DNA of 64,000 nt from Rugamonas rivuli (GTDB taxonomy: Bacteria; Pseudomonadota; Gammaproteobacteria; Burkholderiales; Burkholderiaceae_D): contig NZ_WHUF01000001.1 of the NCBI RefSeq assembly GCF_009380165.1, positions 1,152,903 through 1,216,902 of the forward strand, read 5' to 3'. The notes below the pieces were generated by a model that was not told the DNA's origin, did no database searches, and worked only from the letters and a program-made list of their open reading frames with translations. Position numbers and translations under genes: made by a program. Shown in pieces: positions 35,991-43,691 of this stretch. Position 1 is the stretch's first letter. Every line of letters begins with the position of its first letter.

Positions 35991-36980
35991 ATGGCCGATA
36001 CCAACCAGGCGGACGCCCCGCTCGAAGCGGGCGTCTTCGCCGAACAAGAGCCGCCGCCGTCGGTGCTGCATCTGCTCAACCAGTCGAACCGCCGGCTGGA
36101 GCGCCTGCTGCAAAACCTGCGCAACGAACACAACGCCGAAAGCGAATTGCGCGACATCGCGCGCGACGTGATCCATGCGGTCGAGCTCAATCCCGACATC
36201 GCGCTGGCCTGCATCTTCCTGTGCCAGATCGCCGGCAGCTACGCCGTGCGCCACTGCATCGAGACGGCGGTGGTGGTGGTGGTGATCGCGCGCAGCCAGA
36301 ACAAGAATCCGGTGGAAACGCTGACCGTCACGGCGGCCGCGCTGACCATGAACGTCGGCATGCTGCGCCATAACGAAACCTTCCAGAACAAGAACACGCC
36401 GCTGAGCAGCGAGGAAATCGCCATCGTGCGCCGCCACCCCGAGGAAAGCGCGGACATGCTCAAGTACGCGGGCATCCAGGATGACGAGTGGATTTCCTGC
36501 GTGCTGCTGCACCACGAGAACGATGAAGGCAGCGGCTATCCGGCCGGCGTGGCCAGCCCGGAGGTGACGCTGAACGCCAAGCTGCTGAGCCTGGCGGACA
36601 GATATTGCGCGCAGGTGTCGGCGCGCAATTACCGCCGCTCCATCCTGCCGGACCAGGCCTTGCGCAATCTGATCGACGACAAGGTGGCGCCGGTCGATCC
36701 CACGCTGGTGCAGTGCTTCCAGCGCGAGCTGGGGGATTTCCCGCCGGGGGCGCTGGTGCGCCTGGCGAATGGGGAGATTGGCGTGGTCAGCCGCCGTCAG
36801 GGTGGTGCGGGTGGTTTGCAGGTGCACTGCCTGCGCGATCCTGCGGGCGCCTCGCTGTCGCCTGCCGTGCAACGCAGTACGGCCGATCAGGCATGCGCGA
36901 TCGCGCAGGTGCTCAGCGAAGACGAGGCTTCGATCCGCTTCAGCATGAAGCAGATCTGGGGCGCGCAGGCCAGCCTGTAG
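35991..36980 (+). CDS. HD-GYP-related protein with degenerate active site
   Basis: The 329-residue protein matches the HD-GYP fold, which hydrolyses c-di-GMP, but the catalytic HD is missing: the segment AALTMNVGML stands where LLHDIGK is expected, so His-Asp became Met-Asn. The GYP motif region is present as HHENDEGSGYPAG, with Glu at the usual Asp site. KLLSLADRYCAQVS follows as in active members. It probably senses or binds c-di-GMP, or has lost function. It is convergent with the MSHA operon end (mshN) 12 bases away, and may belong functionally to pilus control. Confidence 0.85.
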   Translation: MADTNQADAPLEAGVFAEQEPPPSVLHLLNQSNRRLERLLQNLRNEHNAESELRDIARDVIHAVELNPDIALACIFLCQIAGSYAVRHCIETAVVVVVIARSQNKNPVETLTVTAAALTMNVGMLRHNETFQNKNTPLSSEEIAIVRRHPEESADMLKYAGIQDDEWISCVLLHHENDEGSGYPAGVASPEVTLNAKLLSLADRYCAQVSARNYRRSILPDQALRNLIDDKVAPVDPTLVQCFQRELGDFPPGALVRLANGEIGVVSRRQGGAGGLQVHCLRDPAGASLSPAVQRSTADQACAIAQVLSEDEASIRFSMKQIWGAQASL

Positions 36981-36992
36981 CCCGTTGCCGGC

Positions 36993-38087
36993 TTAGCGCG
37001 ACAGCGATTCGATCTTGCGGTCGATGAAGGCTTGCAGCTCCGGCGACAAGCCATTGGCCGCGCGGGCGCGGCGGTAGGCTTCGCGCGCTTCCGGCAGATG
37101 CATGTCGGCCTGCAGCGAGATCCCCAGGCCCATCCACCACACGCCGTTCTGCGGCATCAGCCGCAGCGCTTCGCGATAATGATCGGCCGCTTCGGTGTGG
37201 CGCTGTTCGCGTTGCAGCACGCCGGCCAGGAAGGCCTGGTACTCGGCGCTGTTGCCGGCATACGGCAGCGTCGTCATCAGCGTTTCCAGCGCGGGACCGC
37301 CCTTCTCCAGCTGCAAGCGCGCCAGCACCATCGCCAGGCCGGGCTGGCGCGGATCGATGCCCAGCGCCAGGCGCAGCTGACGCACGGCGTCTTCATTGCG
37401 CTTCTGTTCCAGCAGCAGGCTGATGTTGGTCTGGCGCGCGGCTTCGTTGCGCGGATCGATTTCCAGCGCACGGTCGAAGTCCGCCAGGGCGGCGTTGACG
37501 CGTCCTTCCTGCAAGGCCACCAGCCCGCGCCGATAGGTATTCTCCGCCATCTGTTTCGGGCTGATGTCGTGCGTGATCGTGCCGGTGTTGCCAACCGCAT
37601 CGTCGCTGCTGCGCGCGGCGGCCTGGCGAACAGGCTTGCGCTCGGCCGGCGCAGGGACGGCGTGCGGCGCGTCGTGCGATGCCGCGACATGCGGCGTGGC
37701 GGCAGGTGCGGCAGGTACGGCGGCAGGCTTGTGTGGGGCCGGCGCGGCGGCTTCCTGCGTTGCCATCGGCTCCGGCGGCATTGCAGCGACCTTGACCGCT
37801 GCTGGCTGGCTTGCGGCTGCAGGTGCGGGTGCAACTGGCGCTGGCGGCTTGGCCGCCACCTGCGCAACCGCCGGCAGCGATGCGGCGCGGTGGCTCTGCC
37901 AGTACTGCCAGCCGAACCATCCTCCGCCCACCACCACCGCCGCCAGCGCCAGCGAACCGGCGATCACCAGCGGCCGCTTGTCGCGCACCTGTCCACCCAC
38001 GGCATGCAGCTGCTGCTGGCGCAAAGCGCCATCGCCCGCACCACCGCGCGCATCCAGGTCCTGCAACATTTTATTAATCAAACTCAT
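36993..38087 (-). CDS. mshN: MSHA biogenesis TPR protein MshN
   Basis: The 364-residue protein begins MSLINKMLQDLDARGG, the MshN signature, has one membrane helix (residues ~39-62, PLVIAGSLALAAVVVGGGWF), a Pro/Ala-rich linker, and a periplasmic TPR array (YRRGLVALQEGRVNAALADF, NGVWWMGLGISLQADMHLPE). MshN is an inner-membrane component of MSHA pilus assembly. The ATG at 38087 overlaps the mshM stop (ATGA). It is the last gene of the operon. Confidence 0.92.
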   Translation of the reverse strand: MSLINKMLQDLDARGGAGDGALRQQQLHAVGGQVRDKRPLVIAGSLALAAVVVGGGWFGWQYWQSHRAASLPAVAQVAAKPPAPVAPAPAAASQPAAVKVAAMPPEPMATQEAAAPAPHKPAAVPAAPAATPHVAASHDAPHAVPAPAERKPVRQAAARSSDDAVGNTGTITHDISPKQMAENTYRRGLVALQEGRVNAALADFDRALEIDPRNEAARQTNISLLLEQKRNEDAVRQLRLALGIDPRQPGLAMVLARLQLEKGGPALETLMTTLPYAGNSAEYQAFLAGVLQREQRHTEAADHYREALRLMPQNGVWWMGLGISLQADMHLPEAREAYRRARAANGLSPELQAFIDRKIESLSR

Positions 38088-38977
38088 TTCGTCAACGCCC
38101 AAGTCAGGCCGCATGCGGCGATCAGCAAACTCAGGCCGGCCATCAACCACGGCCAGCGCAAGCCGGTGCGCGACTGCACGGTATCGACCGCCGCCATGTC
38201 CACGTGGCGGCGCGTCACCTGCTGTTTGCCCTCGCCGTAGCACAGCATCAGCGATTTATTCGCCATGATATTCACCAGCCGCGGTATGCCGCCACTGGCC
38301 TTGAACAAGCGGCCGATGGCGCTCCGGCTGAACAAGCGGCTGCCGGCATAACCCGCCACGCGCAGCCTATGGGCCAGATAGTACTCCAAGTCGTCGCGCG
38401 TCAGCGGTCCCAGATGGTAATGGAAGGTGATGCGCTGCGCCAGCTGGCGGATCGAATTCGTCTGTAAATGCTGGTTCAGTTCCGGCTGCCCGAACAGCAC
38501 GATCTGCAGCAGCTTGCGCTTCTCCGTCTCCAGATTGGTCAGCAGGCGCAAGGCTTCCAGGCTTTCCAGTGGAATCGCCTGCGCCTCGTCCAGACACATC
38601 ACCACCTGCTTGCCTTCGCGCGCCAAGTCCATCAGGCGCAAGGTCAGCGACTTCAGCAGCTGATGCTGGTCCACATCGCGTTGCAGCGGCAACTCCAGTT
38701 CATCGGCCAGGGCCAGCATCAGCGTGCGCGGCTCCAGATACGGGTTCGGAATATAGGCCGTGACAAAGCCCGGCCCCAGCGTCGCCATGAACTTGCGGCA
38801 CAACAGCGTCTTGCCGGTGCCGACTTCGCCGGTGATCTTGATGAAGCCTTCCCCGCTGCGCGCCGCCACCAGCAGCGTGTTGAGCGCCTGCTGCGAATGC
38901 GGGCTGGTGAAGAAGAAGCTGGTGTCAGGCGTGATCCCGAAAGGCATCTCGCCCAAGCCAAAGTGGGCCTGGTACAT
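38084..38977 (-). CDS. mshM: MSHA AAA+ ATPase MshM (ExeA family)
   Basis: The 297-residue ATPase starts MYQAHFGLGEMPFGITPD, the ExeA/MshM signature. It has Walker A GEVGTGKTLLC near residues 51-61, Walker B VVMCLDEAQAIP, and one C-terminal membrane helix (WLMAGLSLLIAACGLTWAL). ExeA-type proteins help assemble the secretin, here MshL. It lies directly after mshL with no gap and overlaps mshN by four bases. Confidence 0.94.
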   Translation of the reverse strand: MYQAHFGLGEMPFGITPDTSFFFTSPHSQQALNTLLVAARSGEGFIKITGEVGTGKTLLCRKFMATLGPGFVTAYIPNPYLEPRTLMLALADELELPLQRDVDQHQLLKSLTLRLMDLAREGKQVVMCLDEAQAIPLESLEALRLLTNLETEKRKLLQIVLFGQPELNQHLQTNSIRQLAQRITFHYHLGPLTRDDLEYYLAHRLRVAGYAGSRLFSRSAIGRLFKASGGIPRLVNIMANKSLMLCYGEGKQQVTRRHVDMAAVDTVQSRTGLRWPWLMAGLSLLIAACGLTWALTK

Positions 38978-40792
38978 TTACTTGCGTCCTCCGGCAGGGG
39001 GCGGCGCCAGTTGCTGGACCCGGCGGCTGGCATCCTCCAGGTCCTGCGCATAGCTGGCCGCGCCATCGACGATGGTAGGCTTGATCAACACCACCAGCTC
39101 GCGCTTCTGCGTGCTGCGCTCGGTGTTGCGGAACAAGGCGCCCAGCACCGGCACATCGCCTATGCCCGGCGCCTGGTTGTTGTCGGCCGTGGTGGACTGG
39201 CGCATCAAGCCGCCGATGGCGACGATGCGTCCATCCTGGCCGCGCACCATGCTGTCCATTTCCGACGTGCTCGACGCCGCCAGCGGCAGTTGCAGCGAAC
39301 CGGCGCTGCCCAGGTTGACGATCTTGTTGATGGTCGACACCTGGCTGACCGAAGGATGGACGTGCAGCATGATGTTGCCCTCCTCGTCGATCTGCGGCGT
39401 CACATCCAGCACCACGCCGGAGAAGAACGGCTGCAGCGTCACGTTCGGGCTGGTGGTGTTGCCGCTAACGTTGGAGTTGGTGGTGGTGCTGACGCCTGTC
39501 ACATAAAACTCGTCGGTGCCGATCTTCAGCACGGCCTTCTGGTTGTTCATCGTCGCGATGCGCGGGCTGGACAGCACATGCACCGAGCCCTGCGACTCCA
39601 GGAAGGAAATCATGGCGGCGAAATTACTGGTCTGGAAGGCCAGGCCGAACAGCGAGCCGGCGTTGTTGGCGGCGTTCGCCAGCGAGAAGCCGGTGCTGGC
39701 CGCAATGCCCGCCGTGCCGCCGCTGACCAGCACGGGAGGCTGGCCGCCGGCCGCCGGCAAAGGCGCCAGGCCGGTGCCGGGCGCGAGGAAGCCGGTCGAC
39801 ATGCGGTTGCTGCCGCCACCGCCGAACGAGGCGAAGCTGGCCCAGTTGATGCCGGTCTGGAAGCCGCTGTTGAGCTGCACCTCAAGAATCTTGGCTTCCA
39901 AAATCACCTGGCGCTCCACCGCCAGCCGGGTCGCCTTCAGATACTGCTCGACGCTGCGCAATTGTTCCGGCAGCGCACGCACCACCACCACGCCCGACTG
40001 CGGACTGATCACCACGCTGCGGCCATCGCCGACGCCGCCGACCAGGGCCACCAGCGCCTCCTTCAGGTCGGTCCAGAAATCGGTGGAGGAAGAAGTCTTG
40101 ACGTTGCTGGCGTCTTCCATCGAGTATTGCTGGTTGGCCTGGCCCGGCTGCTGCGGCTGGTTGTTCTGGCCGTTGCTGCCGCTGCCGCTCTGGCCGCCCT
40201 GCCCGCCGGACACCACCGTGCCCACCGTGTTGACCGAGGTCGACGACACCCGCACGTTCGAGCTGCCCTTGCGCGTGGCGCTCAGGTAGTTGACCTGGAA
40301 GATCCGGGTCTGCATGGTCAGCGGACGGATGTAGACGCGCGTGCCTTCGACCTTGTAGTCGTAGCCGTACAGCTCGCGCACCGCGTCCAGCGCCTCGAAC
40401 AGCGTCACGTCCTTCAGGTTGGCGGTGACGGTGCCGCTGACGTCCGGATGGATCAGCATGTTGTAACGCGTGCCGGCCGCGATGGAGTTGTAGAACTGCT
40501 GCACCGGCACCTGGTTGAACGATACATTGAAGCGCTCTTCCATCACCGCGCGCGCTTTCGGCAGCTCGGCCGCCATGGTGACTGCGGGCGGCGGCAGCAG
40601 CGCCGCCTCCACCGCGGCCGAACTGGCGGGCGGCGTGGCGCGGGCCTGCACGGCGGCGTCGTGCACCTGCTGGTCGATGGTGTTGTAGGTATCGCGCGGC
40701 ACCCGGCTGCTGCATGCGGCCAGCACGGCGGCCGCGCCCAGCAGCGCGACCCGGCGCAGCATCTTGTCCATGAACTTGTTATGTGTCGTCAT
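38978..40792 (-). CDS. mshL: MSHA pilus secretin MshL
   Basis: The 604-residue outer-membrane lipoprotein (lipobox LAAC near residue 26) has a secretin N domain (YNSIAAGTRYNMLIHPDVSG), a Gln/Asn/Gly-rich loop (GQNNQPQQPGQANQQ), and the secretin domain. The latter includes VLSSPRIATMNNQKAVLKIG and the C-terminal VPVLGALFRNTERSTQKREL motif. It forms the outer-membrane channel for pilus extrusion. The ATG at 40792 overlaps the mshK stop by four bases. Confidence 0.95.
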   Translation of the reverse strand: MTTHNKFMDKMLRRVALLGAAAVLAACSSRVPRDTYNTIDQQVHDAAVQARATPPASSAAVEAALLPPPAVTMAAELPKARAVMEERFNVSFNQVPVQQFYNSIAAGTRYNMLIHPDVSGTVTANLKDVTLFEALDAVRELYGYDYKVEGTRVYIRPLTMQTRIFQVNYLSATRKGSSNVRVSSTSVNTVGTVVSGGQGGQSGSGSNGQNNQPQQPGQANQQYSMEDASNVKTSSSTDFWTDLKEALVALVGGVGDGRSVVISPQSGVVVVRALPEQLRSVEQYLKATRLAVERQVILEAKILEVQLNSGFQTGINWASFASFGGGGSNRMSTGFLAPGTGLAPLPAAGGQPPVLVSGGTAGIAASTGFSLANAANNAGSLFGLAFQTSNFAAMISFLESQGSVHVLSSPRIATMNNQKAVLKIGTDEFYVTGVSTTTNSNVSGNTTSPNVTLQPFFSGVVLDVTPQIDEEGNIMLHVHPSVSQVSTINKIVNLGSAGSLQLPLAASSTSEMDSMVRGQDGRIVAIGGLMRQSTTADNNQAPGIGDVPVLGALFRNTERSTQKRELVVLIKPTIVDGAASYAQDLEDASRRVQQLAPPPAGGRK

Positions 40793-41163
40793 TTTGTTTT
40801 CCCTGTCGGGTCAGCGGCCTCGGCCGGTTTGGGAAACAGGGTCAGGGTTTCCAGATTCTTGCCCCGGCGTAGTAGCACCGAATTGTCGTTGATGCGTTCA
40901 AGTATCGCGTCGCCCACCTTGCCGCCGATGCGCACGGTCACGCCGTCGATCACCGCCAGCCGCCGGCCGCCGGGTGCGCGGCCGATCAGGATCGATTGCA
41001 GGCGCGGCGCGGACGGCATGCCATCGGCCTCCGCCGCAGCGCTGTCGGGCGCGGCCATCGTGGCCGGAGGACGGGTCGGGTCGGCCAGCTTCTGCGCCAG
41101 CGCCGGCAGCGCCAGCGCGGCCAGCATCAACGTGGTCAGGCGGCGTTTCACAGTGCTATCCAT
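40789..41163 (-). CDS. mshK: MSHA biogenesis protein MshK
   Basis: The 124-residue protein has a signal peptide (MDSTVKRRLTTLMLAALALPALA) followed by the MshK/PilP-like motif LADPTRPPATM and a small beta domain (LQSILIGRAPGGRRLAVIDG, VTVRIGGKVGDA). It probably links the inner-membrane platform to the secretin. The ATG at 41163 lies inside the end of mshJ. Position between J and L matches the Vibrio order. Confidence 0.85.
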   Translation of the reverse strand: MDSTVKRRLTTLMLAALALPALAQKLADPTRPPATMAAPDSAAAEADGMPSAPRLQSILIGRAPGGRRLAVIDGVTVRIGGKVGDAILERINDNSVLLRRGKNLETLTLFPKPAEAADPTGKTK

Positions 41164-41933
41164 TTCTGGTCCAGGCTCAGGGTGTACAGGGTCAGCGTCA
41201 GCCGGGCCTGCGGGTATTGTTCGGCATCGAGCGCGGCAGAGCCCCAGAACAGCTGGCTCGGCAGCGCCTCCAGCGCTTCCAGGTAATCGATCATCTCCAG
41301 GTAGCTGCCTTGCAGGACCAGTTGCACGCCGTGGCGGTACAGCAGCGGCGTCGGTGCGGCGGCTGGCTGCGGCTTGGCTGCGGGTGCGGCTGTGTTCGAG
41401 GTTGCGGCCGGAGCCACCGCCAGGATGGAGGCCGGTGTAGGCGCCGATGGCGCGGCCGGGCGCGCGGCCGGCGGCTCGTTGGCGTCCTGCGCGGCGAAGT
41501 GGCCGTCGGTCGTGCCTTGCGGCGGCAGCGTCTTCAGCGACACCAGGCGCAGCTTGCCATGTCCCTGCACCATCTGTTGCAGCAATGCGCCCATGCGCTC
41601 CGGCGCCACCAGGCCCTTCTGCGCGCTGCGCAGCTTGCTCCGCAACGCCACGCTGTCGGCCTGCAAGACCTTCAGTTGCTCGCGCACTTCGCGGTCGGGA
41701 TCGCGGCGCGCGGCCACGTCCAGCTGCTGCAGTTCGGAATCGATGCCGGCGATCTGCACGCGCTGCTGGCGCATGGTGTCGCGCAGCAAACGCTGGCGCG
41801 CATAGGCCGGATCCAGCACCAGCTGGAACACCAGGAACGCCAGCACCGCCGCGCCCGCGCCCACCACCATCAGGCGTTCGCGCTGGCTCAGCGCCATCAA
41901 CCAGGCATCGAGTTTGATCCAATAGGCTTTCAT
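41148..41933 (-). CDS. mshJ: MSHA biogenesis protein MshJ (PilO/GspM-like)
   Basis: The 261-residue inner-membrane protein has one N-terminal membrane helix (RLMVVGAGAAVLAFLVFQLV), a coiled-coil-like stretch, an Ala/Pro-rich linker, and a C-terminal GspM/PilO-like ferredoxin fold (VQLVLQGSYLEMIDYLEALE). It pairs with the PilN-like protein in the alignment subcomplex. It overlaps mshI2 by four bases and mshK by 16. Confidence 0.87.
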   Translation of the reverse strand: MKAYWIKLDAWLMALSQRERLMVVGAGAAVLAFLVFQLVLDPAYARQRLLRDTMRQQRVQIAGIDSELQQLDVAARRDPDREVREQLKVLQADSVALRSKLRSAQKGLVAPERMGALLQQMVQGHGKLRLVSLKTLPPQGTTDGHFAAQDANEPPAARPAAPSAPTPASILAVAPAATSNTAAPAAKPQPAAAPTPLLYRHGVQLVLQGSYLEMIDYLEALEALPSQLFWGSAALDAEQYPQARLTLTLYTLSLDQKWIAL

Positions 41934-42607
41934 GGCTGCTCCGCCTTGCCCTGCTCGCCGGCCGCCGCCGATTGCAGGCTGAATTCCACATAGCGCGGCG
42001 CCGCCGGCGCAGTCTCGGGCGCCGACGCGCCATCCGCCGCCGCTGCCTTGGGCGGCGCTTTCGGCTCCGTCATCTGCAACTGGCCGAAGGTTTTTCCGCG
42101 CAATACAGCCTCGCCGGCCAGGCCGTTCAGGTAGCCGGGCAGCAGGCTGGCTTTCAACGCCCGTCCCTGCAGGCCGATGGCCTCGCCGCTGCCCTGGATG
42201 GTGACGCCGGTCAGCCACAAGCCGTCGATGCCCCGCCGCGCAAAGGCGCGGAAGTAGGCCGAGTAGCCACGCGTGGCGCCCGGCTCGCCCTGGTCGAGAA
42301 TGGCGGCCACCTGTTGCAGATTTCGGTACTGCACGCTGGTCTGGTCCAGCTCCTGCTGCAAGGTCTCGCTCTTGCGCGGCGCCACGAAGGTGGCGGTGAC
42401 GGCGGTCCGACGCGCCTCGCGCGCGGCCAGGTCGGCCTTGACCACGGCGGCCTCGCGCTCCAGCGTCGCCAGTTCGACGTTGGCCAGCACCGACGCCACG
42501 ACCAGCACCAACACCAGCACGCCCAGTCCCGTCGCCATCGTGCGCGTGGTCGCGTAGTTTTTCTTGCGCTTGAAGCCAGCGTTGAACAGGTTGATCTGTT
42601 GGCTCAT
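41930..42607 (-). CDS. PilN-like MSHA protein (MshI2)
   Basis: The 225-residue protein starts MSQQINLFNAGF, the PilN signature that docks into PilM. A basic patch (KRKKNYATTRT) is followed by one membrane helix (VLVLVLVVASVLANVEL) and a periplasmic coiled-coil/PilN domain. It works with mshI as the cytoplasmic-to-periplasmic bridge of the pilus platform. It overlaps mshI by four bases. Confidence 0.87.
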   Translation of the reverse strand: MSQQINLFNAGFKRKKNYATTRTMATGLGVLVLVLVVASVLANVELATLEREAAVVKADLAAREARRTAVTATFVAPRKSETLQQELDQTSVQYRNLQQVAAILDQGEPGATRGYSAYFRAFARRGIDGLWLTGVTIQGSGEAIGLQGRALKASLLPGYLNGLAGEAVLRGKTFGQLQMTEPKAPPKAAAADGASAPETAPAAPRYVEFSLQSAAAGEQGKAEQP

Positions 42608-43542
42608 GCCGTCTCCAGCTCGCGCAAGGCGGCGCCCAGCGTGCGCAGGAAGCCGGCCTGCTGCGCCGGGTCTTGCAGCAGGTCAGCGCCGTTCAGGTCC
42701 AGTACGCTGGCCAGGTCCAGCTGCTCCACCGGCAGGTACAGATTGCTTGCCAAATAGGCGCGCAGCGCGCCCTCGCCCACCGGCGCCACCACCATCTTGG
42801 CCACCGTGACAAAGGAGAATTGCCGCTCGAAGTGGTCCAGCGACCGTTGCAGTTCCAGCGTGATGCGGTCATGCAGATGCTGCAGGCGCTCGGGATCGGG
42901 ATCCAGCAACTGGTTCAGCGTGACGTCGATGCGGCGGGCCAGGTAGAGCTCGGTCTGATAGCTGACGGTCAGCAGGCCGCCGTCGGCGTCGAAGGCCAGC
43001 AGCGCCAAGCCGCGCCCTTCCGGCTCCAGCAGCGCCGAGATATTCCGTTGCGCCATCTCGCCGATGTCGATGGCGGACAGCGAAATCTTGTTGTCGGCGA
43101 ACAGGCGCTGGTGCGGCTTCAGCACGCTGTTGCGGGCCGCCACCGCGAACGCCTGGCGGGCGTGGTTCAAGCCGTTGGCCAGCGGCAGCATCGCCATGTC
43201 GATGGTCGCTTCCTCCAGCGGAAAATCGATCATGTCCTTGACGCGCCAGCCCAGTGCCGTGCGCATTTCCTCATCCGGCACATTGGGCGCCTCGACCAGC
43301 AGCAATTGATAGCCGCCCGCGCCCAGCAAGGTGGTGCAGCGGTAGCGGTTGGCCTGCAATTCCTTGCCCAGGCGCGCCAGGCTGGCGCCGGCCTGGTCGG
43401 CCTTGCCGGGGTAGGACGCGGCCAGCAGCACACGCGGCGGGCCGTCGGTGCGGCGCTCGATCGCTGCGGCCTGCACGCCGTCCGCCGTCAGGCCGATGGC
43501 CAGCCAGCCATTCTTTTTTTCCGCTTTTCCGAATAAACGCAT
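42604..43542 (-). CDS. mshI: MSHA biogenesis protein MshI (PilM-like)
   Basis: The 312-residue cytoplasmic protein has the actin-like PilM pattern: NGWLAIGLTADGVQAAAIER, MRTALGWRVKDMIDFPLEEA, and LALLAFDADGGLLTVSYQTE. It scaffolds the inner-membrane complex and binds the N terminus of the PilN-like partner. It is the first gene of the mshI-N block and may have its own promoter in the 149-base gap after mshQ. Confidence 0.88.
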   Translation of the reverse strand: MRLFGKAEKKNGWLAIGLTADGVQAAAIERRTDGPPRVLLAASYPGKADQAGASLARLGKELQANRYRCTTLLGAGGYQLLLVEAPNVPDEEMRTALGWRVKDMIDFPLEEATIDMAMLPLANGLNHARQAFAVAARNSVLKPHQRLFADNKISLSAIDIGEMAQRNISALLEPEGRGLALLAFDADGGLLTVSYQTELYLARRIDVTLNQLLDPDPERLQHLHDRITLELQRSLDHFERQFSFVTVAKMVVAPVGEGALRAYLASNLYLPVEQLDLASVLDLNGADLLQDPAQQAGFLRTLGAALRELETA

Positions 43543-43595
43543 CCGACTGTCTCAAATGATTAAGCACGGGATTCAATAATCGCCGCACATCCTTG

Positions 43596-43601
43596 ATTAT
43601 A
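43596..43601 (-). promoter_or_regulatory. Possible -10 element before mshI
   Basis: A perfect TATAAT on the minus strand lies in the AT-rich mshQ-mshI gap, about 55 bases before the mshI start. The -35 is not clear. Confidence 0.4.
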
Positions 43602-43691
43602 TTCAAGTTTCACTACGCCATTTCTGCAAATTGGCGCCATGCCCTCAGTTTGCCCTGTTAATGCTCAGTTCCCAAATAAAATGAGGCGGAT

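Noticed and set aside
38468..41440. Very long open frame on the plus strand across mshM, mshL and mshK
   Set aside because: It is antisense to genes with clear family motifs and is Arg/His/Gly-rich without domain pattern, the usual result of high GC in the third codon position.
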